64,000 nucleotides of DNA from Siphonodentalium dalli (lineage: Eukaryota; Mollusca; Scaphopoda; Gadilida; Siphonodentaliidae), in NCBI GenBank assembly GCA_032622095.1, contig CP136068.1, positions 60,534,025 to 60,598,024 on the forward strand, written 5' to 3'. The notes beneath the pieces are model-generated. The model did not search any database, was not told the DNA's origin, and was given only the letters and a program-made list of their open reading frames with translations. Shown here one piece after another: positions 27,845 through 42,099 of the stretch. Numbering within the stretch: position 1 is the first letter of the stretch; each line of letters opens with the position of its first letter. Both the position numbers and the translations under genes were made by a program.

Positions 27845-29692
27845 ATATAGCAGTGGACAGGCAGCAACTCATATAATAGTGGACAGCGAGGAACTCATAA
27901 GAGAGGACAGGGAGGAACCAATATATGAGTGTACATGGAGGAACTAATATAAGAGTGGACAGGGAGGAACTAATATAAGAGTGGACAGGGAGGAACTAAT
28001 ATAAGAGTGGACAGGGAGGAACTAATATAAGAGTGGATAGGGAGGAACTAATATAAGAATGTACAGGGAGGAACTCATATAAGAGTGGACAGGGAAGAAC
28101 TCATATAAGAGTGGACATGCAGGAATTCATATAAGAGTGGACAGGGAGGAACTCATATAAGAGTGGACAGGGAGGAACTCATAAGAGTGGACAGGGAGGA
28201 ACTCATCAGAGTGGACATGGAGGAACTCATAAGAGTGGTCAGGCAGGAACTCATATAAGAGTGGACAGGCTGGAACTCATATACGAGTGGACAGGCTGGA
28301 ACTCATATACGAGTGGACAGGCAGCAACTCATATAGTAGTGGACAGCGAGGAACTCATAAGAGAGGACAGGGAGGAACCAATATATGAGTATACATGGAG
28401 GAACTAATATAAGAGTGGACAGGGAGGAACTAATTTAAGAGTGGACAGGGAGGAACTAATATAAGAGTGGACAGGGAGGAACTAATATAAGAGTGGACAG
28501 GGAGGAACTAATATAAGAGTGGACAGGGAGGAACTCATATAAGAGTGGACAGGCTGGAACTCATAAGAGTGGACAGGCTGGAACTCATAAGAGTGGACAT
28601 GGAGGAACTCATATAAGAGTGGACAGGGAGGAATTCATAAGAGTGGACATGGAGGAACTCATAAGAGTGGACAGGCTGGAACTCATATACGAGTGGACAT
28701 GGAGGAACTCATATAAGAGTGGACAGGGAGGAACTCATATAAGAGAGGACAGGGAGGAATTAATATATGAGTGTACATGGAGGAACTCATATAAGAGTGG
28801 ACAGGGAGGAACTCATATAAGAGTGGACAGGGAGGAACTCATATAAGAGTGGACAGGGAGGAACTCATATAAGAGTGGACAGGGAGGAACTCAAATAAGA
28901 GTGAACAGGGAGGAACCCATATAAGAGTGGACAGGCAGGAACTCATATAAGAGTGGACAGGCAGGAACTCATATAAGAGTGGACAGGGAGGAACTCATAT
29001 AAGAGTGGACAGGCAGCAACTCATATAAGAGTGGACAGGCAGGAACTCATATAACAGTGGACAGGGAGGAACTCATAAGAGTTGACAGGGAGAAACTCAT
29101 ATACGAGTGGACAGGCAGCAACTCATATAAGAGTGGACAGGGAGGAACTCATATAAGAGAGGACAGGGAGGAATTAATATATGAGTGTACATGGAGGAAC
29201 TAATATAAGAGTGGACAGGGAGCAACTCATATAAGAGTGGACAGAGAGGAACTCATATAAGAGTGGACAGGCAGGAACTCATATAAGAGTGAACAGGGAG
29301 GAACTCATATGCGAGTGGACATGCAGGAACTCATATTAGAGTGGACAGGGAGGAACTCATATTAGAGTGGACAGGGAGGAACTCATAAGAGTGGACAGGG
29401 AGGAACTCATAAGAGTGGACAGGGAGGAACTCATATAAGAGTGGACAGGGAGGAACTCATATAAGAGTGGACAGGGAGGAACTCATATAAGAGTGGTCAG
29501 GGAGGAACTCATATAAGAGTGGACAGGGAGGAACTCATATAAGAGTGGACAGGGAGGAACTCATATAAGAGTGGACAGGGAGGAACTCAAATAAGAGTGA
29601 ACAGGGAGGAACCCATATAAGAGTGGACAGGCAGGAACTCATATAAGAGTGGACAGGCAGGAACTCATATAAGAGTGGACAGGCAGGAACTC
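27845..29692. repeat. HOR block X2 (1848 bp)
   Basis: This is an X block with the AATGTACAGGGAGG and CATATAGTAGTGG signatures. It differs from X1 by a GTGGTCAGGGAGG monomer near 29492 in the consensus run. The same substitution recurs in the later X-type blocks near 35360 and 37204. X2 therefore looks closer to the source of the later X blocks than X1 is. Confidence 0.87.
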
Positions 29693-32600
29693 ATATAGCA
29701 GTGGACAGGCAGCAACTCATATAATAGTGGACAGCGAGGAACTCATAAGAGAGGACAGGGAGGAACCAATATATGAGTGTACATGGAGGAACTAATATAA
29801 GAGTGGACAGGGAGGAACTAATATAAGAGTGGACAGGGAGGAACTAATATAGTGGACAGGGAGGAACTAATATAAGAGTGGATAGGGAGGAACTAATATA
29901 AGAGTGGACAGGGAGGAACTCATATAAGAGTGGACAGGGAAGAACTCATATAAGAGTGGACATGCAGGAATTCATATAAGAGTGGACAGGGAGGAACTCA
30001 TATAAGAGTGGACAGGGAGGAACTCATAAGAGTGGACAGGGAGGAACTCATCAGAGTGGACATGGAGGAACTCATAAGAGTGGTCAGGCAGGAACTCATA
30101 TAAGAGTGGACAGGCTGGAACTCATATACGAGTGGACAGGCTGGAACTCATATACGAGTGGACAGGCAGCAACTCATATAGTAGTGGACAGCGAGGAACT
30201 CATAAGAGAGGACAGGGAGGAACCAATATATGAGTATACATGGAGGAACTAATATAAGAGTGGACAGGGAGGAACTAATTTAAGAGTGGACAGGGAGGAA
30301 CTAATATAAGAGTGGACAGGGAGGAACTAATATAAGAGTGGACAGGGAGGAACTAATATAAGAGTGGACAGGGAGGAACTCATATAAGAGTGGACAGGCT
30401 GGAACTCATAAGAGTGGACAGGCTGGAACTCATAAGAGTGGACATGGAGGAACTCATATAAGAGTGGACAGGGAGGAATTCATAAGAGTGGACATGGAGG
30501 AACTCATAAGAGTGGACAGGCTGGAACTCATATACGAGTGGACATGGAGGAACTCATATAAGAGTGGACAGGGAGGAACTCATATAAGAGAGGACAGGGA
30601 GGAATTAATATATGAGTGTACATGGAGGAACTCATATAAGAGTGGACAGGGAGGAACTCATATAAGAGTGGACAGGGAGGAACTCATATAAGAGTGGACA
30701 GGGAGGAACTCATATAAGAGTGGACAGGGAGGAACTCAAATAAGAGTGAACAGGGAGGAACCCATATAAGAGTGGACAGGCAGGAACTCATATAAGAGTG
30801 GACAGGCAGGAACTCATATAAGAGTGGACAGGGAGGAACTCATATAAGAGTGGACAGGCAGCAACTCATATAAGAGTGGACAGGCAGGAACTCATATAAC
30901 AGTGGACAGGGAGGAACTCATAAGAGTTGACAGGGAGAAACTCATATACGAGTGGACAGGCAGCAACTCATATAAGAGTGGACAGGGAGGAACTCATATA
31001 AGAGAGGACAGGGAGGAATTAATATATGAGTGTACATGGAGGAACTAATATAAGAGTGGACAGGGAGGAACTCATATTAGAGTGGACAGGGAGGAACTCA
31101 TAAGAGTGGACAGGGAGGAACTCATAAGAGTGGACAGGGAGGAACTCATATAAGAGTGGACAGGGAGGAACTCATATAAGAGTGGACAGGGAGGAACTCA
31201 TATAAGAGTGGACAGGGAGGAACTCATATAAGAGTGGACAGGGAGGAACTCATATAAGAGTGGACAGGGAGGAACTCATATAAGAGTGGACAGGCAGGAA
31301 CTCATATAAGAGTGGACAGGGAGGAACTCATATAAGAGTGGACAGGCAGCAACTCATATAAGAGTGGACAGGCAGGAACTCATATAACAGTGGACAGGGA
31401 GGAACTCATAAGAGTTGACAGGGAGAAACTCATATACGAGTGGACAGGCAGCAACTCATATAAGAGTGGACAGGGAGGAACTCATATAAGAGAGGACAGG
31501 GAGGAATTAATATATGAGTGTACATGGAGGAACTAATATAAGAGTGGACAGGGAGGAACTCATATTAGAGTGGACAGGGAGGAACTCATAAGAGTGGACA
31601 GGGAGGAACTCATAAGAGTGGACAGGGAGGAACTCATATAAGAGTGGACAGGGAGGAACTCATATAAGAGTGGACAGGGAGGAACTCATATAAGAGTGGA
31701 CAGGGAGGAATTCATATAAGAGTGGACAGGGAGGAACTCATATAAGAGTGGACAGGGAGGAACTCATAAGAGTGGACAGGGAGGAACTCATCAAAGTGGA
31801 CATGGAGGAACTCATAAGAGTGGTCAGGCAGGAACTCATATAAGAGTGGACAGGCTGGAACTCATATACGAGTGGACAGGCTGGAACTCATATACGAGTG
31901 GACAGGCAGCAACTCATATAATAGTGGACAGCGAGGAACTCATAAGAGAGGACAGGGAGGAACCAATATATGAGTGTACATGGAGGAACTAATATAAGAG
32001 TGGACAGGGAGGAACTAATTTAAGAGTGGACAGGGAGGAACTAATATAAGAGTGGACAGGGAGGAACTAATATAAGAGTGGACAGGGAGGAACTAATATA
32101 AGAGTGGACAGGGAGGAACTCATATAAGAGTGGACAGGCTGGAACTCATAAGAGTGGACAGGCTGGAACTCATAAGAGTGGACATGGAGGAACTCATATA
32201 AGAGTGGACAGGGAGGAATTCATAAGAGTGGACATGGAGGAACTCATAAGAGTGGACAGGCTGGAACTCATATACGAGTGGACAGGCAGCAACTCATATA
32301 AGAGTGCACAGGGAGGAACTCATATAAGAGTGGACAGGGAGGAATTAATATATGAGTGTACATGGAGGAACTAATATAAGAGTGGACAGGGAGGAACTAA
32401 TATAAGAGTGGACAGGCTGGAACTCATATACGAGTGGACAGGCTGGAACTCATATACGAGTGGACAGGCAGCAACTCATATAATAGTGGACAGCGAGGAA
32501 CTCATAAGAGAGGACAGGGAGGAACCAATATATGAGTGTACATGGAGGAACTAATATAAGAGTGGACAGGGAGGAACTAATTTAAGAGTGGACAGGGAGG

Positions 32601-33709
32601 AACTAATATAAGAGTGGACAGGGAGGAACTAATATAAGAGTGGACAGGGAGGAACTAATATAAGAGTGGACAGGGAGGAACTCATATAAGAGTGGACAGG
32701 CTGGAACTCATAAGAGTGGACAGGCTGGAACTCATAAGAGTGGACATGGAGGAACTCATATAAGAGTGGACAGGGAGGAATTCATAAGAGTGGACATGGA
32801 GGAACTCATAAGAGTGGACAGGATGGAACTCATATACGAGTGGACAGGCAGCAACTCATATAAGAGTGGACAGGGAGGAACTCATATAAGAGAGGACAGG
32901 GAGGAATTAATATATGAGTGTACATGGAGGAACTAATATAAGAGTGGACAGGGAGGAACTAATATAAGAGTGGACAGGGAGGAACTCATATAAGAGTGGA
33001 CAGGGAGGAACTCATATAAGAGTGGACAGGCAGCAACTCATATAAGAGTGGACAGGCAGGAACTCATATAACAGTGGACAGGGAGGAACTCATAAGAGTT
33101 GACAGGGAGAAACTCATATACGAGTGGACAGGCAGCAACTCATATAAGAGTGGACAGGGAGGAACTCATATAAGAGAGGACAGGGAGGAATTAATATATG
33201 AGTGTACATGGAGGAACTAATATAAGAGTGGACAGGGAGCAACTCATATAAGAGTGGACAGAGAGGAACTCATATAAGAGTGGACAGGCAGGAACTCATA
33301 TAAGAGTGAACAGGGAGGAACTCATATGCGAGTGGACATGCAGGAACTCATATTAGAGTGGACAGGGAGGAACTCATATTAGAGTGGACAGGGAGGAACT
33401 CATAAGAGTGGACAGGGAGGAACTCATAAGAGTGGACAGGGAGGAACTCATATAAGAGTGGACAGGGAGGAACTCATATAAGAGTGGACAGGGAGGAACT
33501 CATATAAGAGTGGACAGGGAGGAACTCATATAAGAGTGGACAGGGAGGAACTCATATAAGAGTGGACAGGGAGGAACTCATATAAGAGTGGACAGGGAGG
33601 AACTCAAATAAGAGTGAACAGGGAGGAACCCATATAAGAGTGGACAGGCAGGAACTCATATAAGAGTGGACAGGCAGGAACTCATATAAGAGTGGACAGG
33701 CAGGAACTC
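29693..33709. repeat. Chimeric HOR block X'-Z (4017 bp) with internal 488-bp duplication
   Basis: The left part is X-like, with a 3-bp-shorter monomer reading AATATAGTGG near 29848. Around 31050 it skips about 130 bp of X sequence (the GAGAGG, GTGAACAGG and ATATGCG monomers). It then contains a tandem pair with a 488-bp period: GAGGAATTAATATATG at 31013 and 31501, and GGACAGGCAGC at 30852 and 31340. From about 31.7 kb it is Z-type, matching Z3 at an offset of 5865 bp through to the next marker at 33710. It looks like the product of at least two unequal exchanges. Confidence 0.8.
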
Positions 33710-35557
33710 ATATAGCAGTGGACAGGCAGCAACTCATATAATAGTGGACAGCGAGGAACTCATAAGAGAGGACAGGGAGGAACCAATATATGAGTGTACA
33801 TGGAGGAACTAATATAAGAGTGGACAGGGAGGAACTAATATAAGAGTGGACAGGGAGGAACTAATATAAGAGTGGACAGGGAGGAACTAATATAAGAGTG
33901 GATAGGGAGGAACTAATATAAGAATGTACAGGGAGGAACTCATATAAGAGTGGACAGGGAAGAACTCATATAAGAGTGGACATGCAGGAATTCATATAAG
34001 AGTGGACAGGGAGGAACTCATATAAGAGTGGACAGGGAGGAACTCATAAGAGTGGACAGGGAGGAACTCATCAGAGTGGACATGGAGGAACTCATAAGAG
34101 TGGTCAGGCAGGAACTCATATAAGAGTGGACAGGCTGGAACTCATATACGAGTGGACAGGCTGGAACTCATATACGAGTGGACAGGCAGCAACTCATATA
34201 GTAGTGGACAGCGAGGAACTCATAAGAGAGGACAGGGAGGAACCAATATATGAGTATACATGGAGGAACTAATATAAGAGTGGACAGGGAGGAACTAATT
34301 TAAGAGTGGACAGGGAGGAACTAATATAAGAGTGGACAGGGAGGAACTAATATAAGAGTGGACAGGGAGGAACTAATATAAGAGTGGACAGGGAGGAACT
34401 CATATAAGAGTGGACAGGCTGGAACTCATAAGAGTGGACAGGCTGGAACTCATAAGAGTGGACATGGAGGAACTCATATAAGAGTGGACAGGGAGGAATT
34501 CATAAGAGTGGACATGGAGGAACTCATAAGAGTGGACAGGCTGGAACTCATATACGAGTGGACATGGAGGAACTCATATAAGAGTGGACAGGGAGGAACT
34601 CATATAAGAGAGGACAGGGAGGAATTAATATATGAGTGTACATGGAGGAACTCATATAAGAGTGGACAGGGAGGAACTCATATAAGAGTGGACAGGGAGG
34701 AACTCATATAAGAGTGGACAGGGAGGAACTCATATAAGAGTGGACAGGGAGGAACTCAAATAAGAGTGAACAGGGAGGAACCCATATAAGAGTGGACAGG
34801 CAGGAACTCATATAAGAGTGGACAGGCAGGAACTCATATAAGAGTGGACAGGGAGGAACTCATATAAGAGTGGACAGGCAGCAACTCATATAAGAGTGGA
34901 CAGGCAGGAACTCATATAACAGTGGACAGGGAGGAACTCATAAGAGTTGACAGGGAGAAACTCATATACGAGTGGACAGGCAGCAACTCATATAAGAGTG
35001 GACAGGGAGGAACTCATATAAGAGAGGACAGGGAGGAATTAATATATGAGTGTACATGGAGGAACTAATATAAGAGTGGACAGGGAGCAACTCATATAAG
35101 AGTGGACAGAGAGGAACTCATATAAGAGTGGACAGGCAGGAACTCATATAAGAGTGAACAGGGAGGAACTCATATGCGAGTGGACATGCAGGAACTCATA
35201 TTAGAGTGGACAGGGAGGAACTCATATTAGAGTGGACAGGGAGGAACTCATAAGAGTGGACAGGGAGGAACTCATAAGAGTGGACAGGGAGGAACTCATA
35301 TAAGAGTGGACAGGGAGGAACTCATATAAGAGTGGACAGGGAGGAACTCATATAAGAGTGGTCAGGGAGGAACTCATATAAGAGTGGACAGGGAGGAACT
35401 CATATAAGAGTGGACAGGGAGGAACTCATATAAGAGTGGACAGGGAGGAACTCAAATAAGAGTGAACAGGGAGGAACCCATATAAGAGTGGACAGGCAGG
35501 AACTCATATAAGAGTGGACAGGCAGGAACTCATATAAGAGTGGACAGGCAGGAACTC
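33710..35557. repeat. HOR block X3 (1848 bp)
   Basis: This is an X block with AATGTACAGGGAGG near 33921, CATATAGTAGTGG near 34198 and GTGGTCAGGGAGG near 35359. It lies 5865 bp after X2, following the chimeric block, and keeps the same total length. Confidence 0.86.
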
Positions 35558-37402
35558 ATATAGCAGTGGACAGGCAGCAACTCATATAATAGTGGACAGC
35601 GAGGAACTCATAAGAGAGGACAGGGAGGAACCAATATATGAGTGTACATGGAGGAACTAATATAAGAGTGGACAGGGAGGAACTAATATAAGAGTGGACA
35701 GGGAGGAACTAATATAGTGGACAGGGAGGAACTAATATAAGAGTGGATAGGGAGGAACTAATATAAGAGTGGACAGGGAGGAACTCATATAAGAGTGGAC
35801 AGGGAAGAACTCATATAAGAGTGGACATGCAGGAATTCATATAAGAGTGGACAGGGAGGAACTCATATAAGAGTGGACAGGGAGGAACTCATAAGAGTGG
35901 ACAGGGAGGAACTCATCAGAGTGGACATGGAGGAACTCATAAGAGTGGTCAGGCAGGAACTCATATAAGAGTGGACAGGCTGGAACTCATATACGAGTGG
36001 ACAGGCTGGAACTCATATACGAGTGGACAGGCAGCAACTCATATAGTAGTGGACAGCGAGGAACTCATAAGAGAGGACAGGGAGGAACCAATATATGAGT
36101 ATACATGGAGGAACTAATATAAGAGTGGACAGGGAGGAACTAATTTAAGAGTGGACAGGGAGGAACTAATATAAGAGTGGACAGGGAGGAACTAATATAA
36201 GAGTGGACAGGGAGGAACTAATATAAGAGTGGACAGGGAGGAACTCATATAAGAGTGGACAGGCTGGAACTCATAAGAGTGGACAGGCTGGAACTCATAA
36301 GAGTGGACATGGAGGAACTCATATAAGAGTGGACAGGGAGGAATTCATAAGAGTGGACATGGAGGAACTCATAAGAGTGGACAGGCTGGAACTCATATAC
36401 GAGTGGACATGGAGGAACTCATATAAGAGTGGACAGGGAGGAACTCATATAAGAGAGGACAGGGAGGAATTAATATATGAGTGTACATGGAGGAACTCAT
36501 ATAAGAGTGGACAGGGAGGAACTCATATAAGAGTGGACAGGGAGGAACTCATATAAGAGTGGACAGGGAGGAACTCATATAAGAGTGGACAGGGAGGAAC
36601 TCAAATAAGAGTGAACAGGGAGGAACCCATATAAGAGTGGACAGGCAGGAACTCATATAAGAGTGGACAGGCAGGAACTCATATAAGAGTGGACAGGGAG
36701 GAACTCATATAAGAGTGGACAGGCAGCAACTCATATAAGAGTGGACAGGCAGGAACTCATATAACAGTGGACAGGGAGGAACTCATAAGAGTTGACAGGG
36801 AGAAACTCATATACGAGTGGACAGGCAGCAACTCATATAAGAGTGGACAGGGAGGAACTCATATAAGAGAGGACAGGGAGGAATTAATATATGAGTGTAC
36901 ATGGAGGAACTAATATAAGAGTGGACAGGGAGCAACTCATATAAGAGTGGACAGAGAGGAACTCATATAAGAGTGGACAGGCAGGAACTCATATAAGAGT
37001 GAACAGGGAGGAACTCATATGCGAGTGGACATGCAGGAACTCATATTAGAGTGGACAGGGAGGAACTCATATTAGAGTGGACAGGGAGGAACTCATAAGA
37101 GTGGACAGGGAGGAACTCATAAGAGTGGACAGGGAGGAACTCATATAAGAGTGGACAGGGAGGAACTCATATAAGAGTGGACAGGGAGGAACTCATATAA
37201 GAGTGGTCAGGGAGGAACTCATATAAGAGTGGACAGGGAGGAACTCATATAAGAGTGGACAGGGAGGAACTCATATAAGAGTGGACAGGGAGGAACTCAA
37301 ATAAGAGTGAACAGGGAGGAACCCATATAAGAGTGGACAGGCAGGAACTCATATAAGAGTGGACAGGCAGGAACTCATATAAGAGTGGACAGGCAGGAAC
37401 TC
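35558..37402. repeat. HOR block X' (1845 bp)
   Basis: This X-type block has the 3-bp-shorter AATATAGTGG monomer near 35712, which accounts for 1845 rather than 1848 bp, and has GTGGACAGGG instead of AATGTACAGGG. It shares the GTGGTCAGGGAGG monomer near 37204. The same short monomer opens the chimeric block at 29693, so the two left parts share an ancestor. Confidence 0.86.
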
Positions 37403-38554
37403 ATATAGCAGTGGACAGGCAGCAACTCATATAATAGTGGACAGCGAGGAACTCATAAGAGAGGACAGGGAGGAACCAATATATGAGTGTACATGGAGGA
37501 ACTAATATAAGAGTGGACCGGGAGGAACTAATATAAGAGTGGACAGGGAGGAACTAATATAAGAGTGGACAGGGAGGAACTAATATAAGAGTGGATAGGG
37601 AGGAACTAATATAAGAGTGGACAGGGAGGAACTCATATAAGAGTGGACAGGGAAGAACTCATATAAGAGTGGACATGCAGGAATTCATATAAGAGTGGAC
37701 AGGGAGGAACTCATATAAGAGTGGACAGGGAGGAACTCATAAGAGTGGACAGGGAGGAACTCATCAGAGTGGACATGGAGGAACTCATAAGAGTGGTCAG
37801 GCAGGAACTCATATAAGAGTGGACAGGCTGGAACTCATATACGAGTGGACAGGCTGGAACTCATATACGAGTGGACAGGCAGCAACTCATATAGTAGTGG
37901 ACAGCGAGGAACTCATAAGAGAGGACAGGGAGGAACCAATATATGAGTATACATGGAGGAACTAATATAAGAGTGGACAGGGAGGAACTAATTTAAGAGT
38001 GGACAGGGAGGAACTAATATAAGAGTGGACAGGGAGGAACTAATATAAGAGTGGACAGGGAGGAACTAATATAAGAGTGGACAGGGAGGAACTCATATAA
38101 GAGTGGACAGGCTGGAACTCATAAGAGTGGACAGGCTGGAACTCATAAGAGTGGACATGGAGGAACTCATATAAGAGTGGACAGGGAGGAATTCATAAGA
38201 GTGGACATGGAGGAACTCATAAGAGTGGACAGGCTGGAACTCATATACGAGTGGACATGGAGGAACTCATATAAGAGTGGACAGGGAGGAACTCATATAA
38301 GAGAGGACAGGGAGGAATTAATATATGAGTGTACATGGAGGAACTCATATAAGAGTGGACAGGGAGGAACTCATATAAGAGTGGACAGGGAGGAACTCAT
38401 ATAAGAGTGGACAGGGAGGAACTCATATAAGAGTGGACAGGGAGGAACTCAAATAAGAGTGAACAGGGAGGAACCCATATAAGAGTGGACAGGCAGGAAC
38501 TCATATAAGAGTGGACAGGCAGGAACTCATATAAGAGTGGACAGGCAGGAACTC
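37403..38554. repeat. Short HOR block (X minus 696 bp)
   Basis: Marker to marker this is 1152 bp. It follows X order up to the first GGAACTCAAATAAGAGTG monomer (near 38445), then goes straight to the block end. In X the two such monomers are 696 bp apart, and 1848 minus 696 is 1152, so a single in-register exchange or deletion explains it. Its right part (from about 37596) begins the first copy of the 11.27-kb duplication. Confidence 0.86.
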
Positions 38555-38739
38555 ATATAGCAGTGGACAGGCAGCAACTCATATAATAGTGGACAGCGAG
38601 GAACTCATAAGAGAGGACAGGGAGGAACCAATATATGAGTGTACATTGAGGAACTAATATAAGAGTGGACAGGGAGGAACTAATATAAGAGTGGACAGGG
38701 AGGAACTAATATAAGAGTGGACAGGGAGGAACTAATATA

Positions 38740-41700
38740 AGAGTGGACAGGGAGGAACTAATATAAGAGTGGACAGGGAGGAACTCATATAAGAGTGGAC
38801 AGGGAAGAACTCATATAAGAGTGGACATGCAGGAATTCATATAAGAGTGGACAGGGAGGAACTCATATAAGAGTGGACAGGGAGGAACTCATAAGAGTGG
38901 ACAGGGAGGAACTCATCAGAGTGGACATGGAGGAACTCATAAGAGTGGTCAGGCAGGAACTCATATAAGAGTGGACAGGCTGGAACTCATATACGAGTGG
39001 ACAGGCTGGAACTCATATACGAGTGGACAGACAGCAACTCATATAATAGTGGACAGCGAGGAACTCATAAGAGAGGACAGGGAGGAACCAATATATGAGT
39101 GTACATGGAGGAACTAATATAAGAGTGGACAGGGAGGAACTAATTTAAGAGTGGACAGGGAGGAACTAATATAAGAGTGGACAGGGAGGAACTAATATAA
39201 GAGTGGACAGGGAGGAACTCATATAAGAGTGGACAGGCTGGAACTCATAAGAGTGGACAGGCTGGAACTCATAAGAGTGGACATGGAGGAACTCATATAA
39301 GAGTGGACAGGGAGGAATTCATAAGAGTGGACATGGAGGAACTCATAAGAGTGGACAGGCTGGAACTCATATACGAGTGGACAGGCAGCAACTCATATAA
39401 GTGTGGACAGGGAGGAACTCATATAAGAGAGGACAGGGAGGAATTAATATATGAGTGTACATGGAGGAACTAATATAAGAGTGGACAGGGAGGAACTAAT
39501 ATAAGAGTGGACAGGGAGGAACTCATATAAGAGTGGACAGGGAGGAACTCATATAAGAGTGGACAGGCAGAAACTCATATAAGAGTGGACAGGCAGGAAC
39601 TCATATAACAGTGGACAGGGAGGAACTCATAAGAGTTGACAGGGAGGAACTCATATAAGAGTGGACAGGGAAGAACTCATATAAGAGTGGACATACAGGA
39701 ATTCATATAAGAGTGGACAGGCTGGAACTCATATACGAGTGGACAGGCTGGAACTCATATACGAGTGGACAGGCAGCAACTCATATAATAGTGGACAGCG
39801 AGGAACTCATAAGAGAGGACAGGGAGGAACCAATATATGAGTGTATATGGAGGAACTAATATAAGAGTGGACAGGGAGGAACTAATATTAGAGTGGACAG
39901 GGAGGAACTCATATAAGAGTGGACAGGCTGGAACTCATAAGAGTGGACAGGCTGGATCTCATAAGAGTGGACAGACAGGAACTCATATAAGAGTGGACAG
40001 GGAGGAACTCATAAGAGTGGACATGGAGGAACTCATAAGAGTGGACAGGCTGGAACTCATATACGAGTGGACAGGCAGCAACTCATATAAGAGTGGACAG
40101 GGAGGAACTCATATAAGAGAGGACAGGGAGGAATTTATATATGAGTGTACATGGAGGAACTAATATAAGAGTGGACAGGGAGGAACTAATATAAGAGTGG
40201 ACAGGGAGGAACTCATATAAGAGTGGACAGGGAGGAACTCATATAAGAGTGGACAGGCAGTAACTCATATAAGAGTGGACAGGCAGGAACTCATATAACA
40301 GTGGACAGGGAGGAACTCATAAGAGTTGACAGGGAGGAACTCATAAAAGAGTGAACAGGGAAGAACTCATATCAGAGTGGACATGCAGGAATTCATATAA
40401 GAGTGACAGGCTGGGAGTCAAATAAGAGTGGACATGCAGGAACTCATATAAGAGTGTACAGGTCCAACTCATATAAGAGTATACAGGTCCAACTCACATA
40501 AGAGTGGACAGGGAGGAACTCATAAAAGAGTGGACAGGGAGCAACTCATAAAAGAGTGGTCAGGGAGCAACTCATATAAGAGTGGACAGGGAGCAACTCA
40601 TAAAAGAGTGGACACGCAGGAACTCATATAAGAGTGGACACGCAGGAACTCATATAAGAGTGGACAGGGAGGAACTCATATAAGAGTGGACAGGGAGCAA
40701 CTCATATAAGAGTGGACAGAGAGGAACTCATATAAGAGTGGACAGGCAGGAACTCATATAAGAGTGAACAGGGAGGAACTCATATGCGAGTGGACATGCA
40801 GGAACTCATATTAGAGTGGACAGGGAGGAACTCATATTAGAGGGGACAGGGAGGAACTCATATAAGATGGACAGGGAGGAACTCATAAGAGTGGACAGGG
40901 AGGAACTCATATAAGAGTGGACTGGTAGGAACTCATATAAGAGTGGACAGGGAGGAACTCATATAAGAGTGGACAGGGAGGAACTCATATAAGAGTGGAA
41001 AGGGAGGAACTCATATAAGAGTGAACAGGGAGGAACGCATATAAGAGTGGTCAGGCAGGAACTCATATACGAGTGGACAGGCAGGAACTCATATAAGAGT
41101 GGACAGGCAGGAACACATATAAGAGTGGTCAGGCAGGAACTCATATAAGAGTGGTCAGGGAGGAACTCATATTTGAGTGGACAGGGAGAAACTCATAAAA
41201 GAATGGACAGGGAGCAACTCATATAAGAGTGGACAGGCAGGAACACATATAAGAGTGTTCAGGGAGGAACTCATATTTGAGTGGACAGGGAGAAACTCAT
41301 AAAAGAATGGACAGGGAGCAACTCATATAAGAGTGGACAAGGAGGAACTCATATAAGAGTGGACAGGCAGGAACTCATATAAGAGTGGACAGGGTGGAAC
41401 TCATATAAAGTGGACAGGGAGGAACTCATATAAGAGTGGACAGGCAGGAACTCATATAAGAGTGGACAGGCTGGAACTCATATAAGAGTGGACAGGCAGG
41501 AACTCATATAAGAGTGGACACGGAGGAACTCATAATAGTGGACAGGGAGGAACTCATAAGAGTGGACATGGAGGAACTCATAAGAGTGGACAGGCAGGAA
41601 CTCATATAAGAGTGGACAGGCTGTAACTCATATACGAGTGGACAGGCTGGAACTCAGATACGAGTGGACAGGCAGCAACTCATATAATAGCGGACAGGGA

Positions 41701-42099
41701 GGAACTCATAAGAGAGGACAGGGAGGAACTAATATATGAGTGTACATGGAGGAACTAATATAAGAGTGGACATGCAGGAATTCATATAAGAGTGACAGGC
41801 TGGGATTCAAATAAGAGTGGACATGCAGGAACTCATATAAGAGTGGACAGGGAGGAACTCATATAAGAGTATACAGGTCCAACTCATATAAGAGTGGACA
41901 GGGAGGAACTCATAAAAGAGTGGACAGGGGAGCAACTGATAAAAGAGTGGACAGGGAGCAACTCATAAAAGAGTGGACAGGGAGCAACTCATATAAGAGT
42001 GGACAGGGAGCAACTCATATAAGAGTGGACACGCAGGAACTCATATAAGAGTGGACACGCAGGAACTCATATAAGAGTGGACAGGGAGGAACTCATATA
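38740..42099. repeat. Nested 3.36-kb tandem repeat, first unit (in copy 1)
   Basis: The monomer order from about 38740 recurs 3360 bp later: GGGAAGAAC at 38803/42163, CATCAGAGTGG near 38924/42284, and AATTTATATATG at 40131/43467. After the loss of one 24-bp GGCTGGATCTC monomer in the second unit, the offset drops to 3336. The unit includes GTATACAGGTCC monomers near 40470-40485, CACGCAGG monomers, ATTAGAGGGG, GTGGTCAGG, ATTTGAG and an ACACGGAGGAACTCATAATAG monomer. Confidence 0.85.

Noticed and set aside
39837-40163. Longest open frame (108 codons) and about thirty other frames of 60-100 codons on both strands
   Set aside because: All are translations of the repeat in different frames, with peptide periods of 8 or 26 residues that follow the DNA period. 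They start and stop at monomer variants, recur identically in HOR copies, and have no recognisable domain. They are not annotated as genes.
41928-41934. Single extra G (GGGGAGC) as a biological marker
   Set aside because: A one-base gain in a G run present in one copy only could be a sequencing homopolymer error, so it is mentioned as a difference but not given weight.
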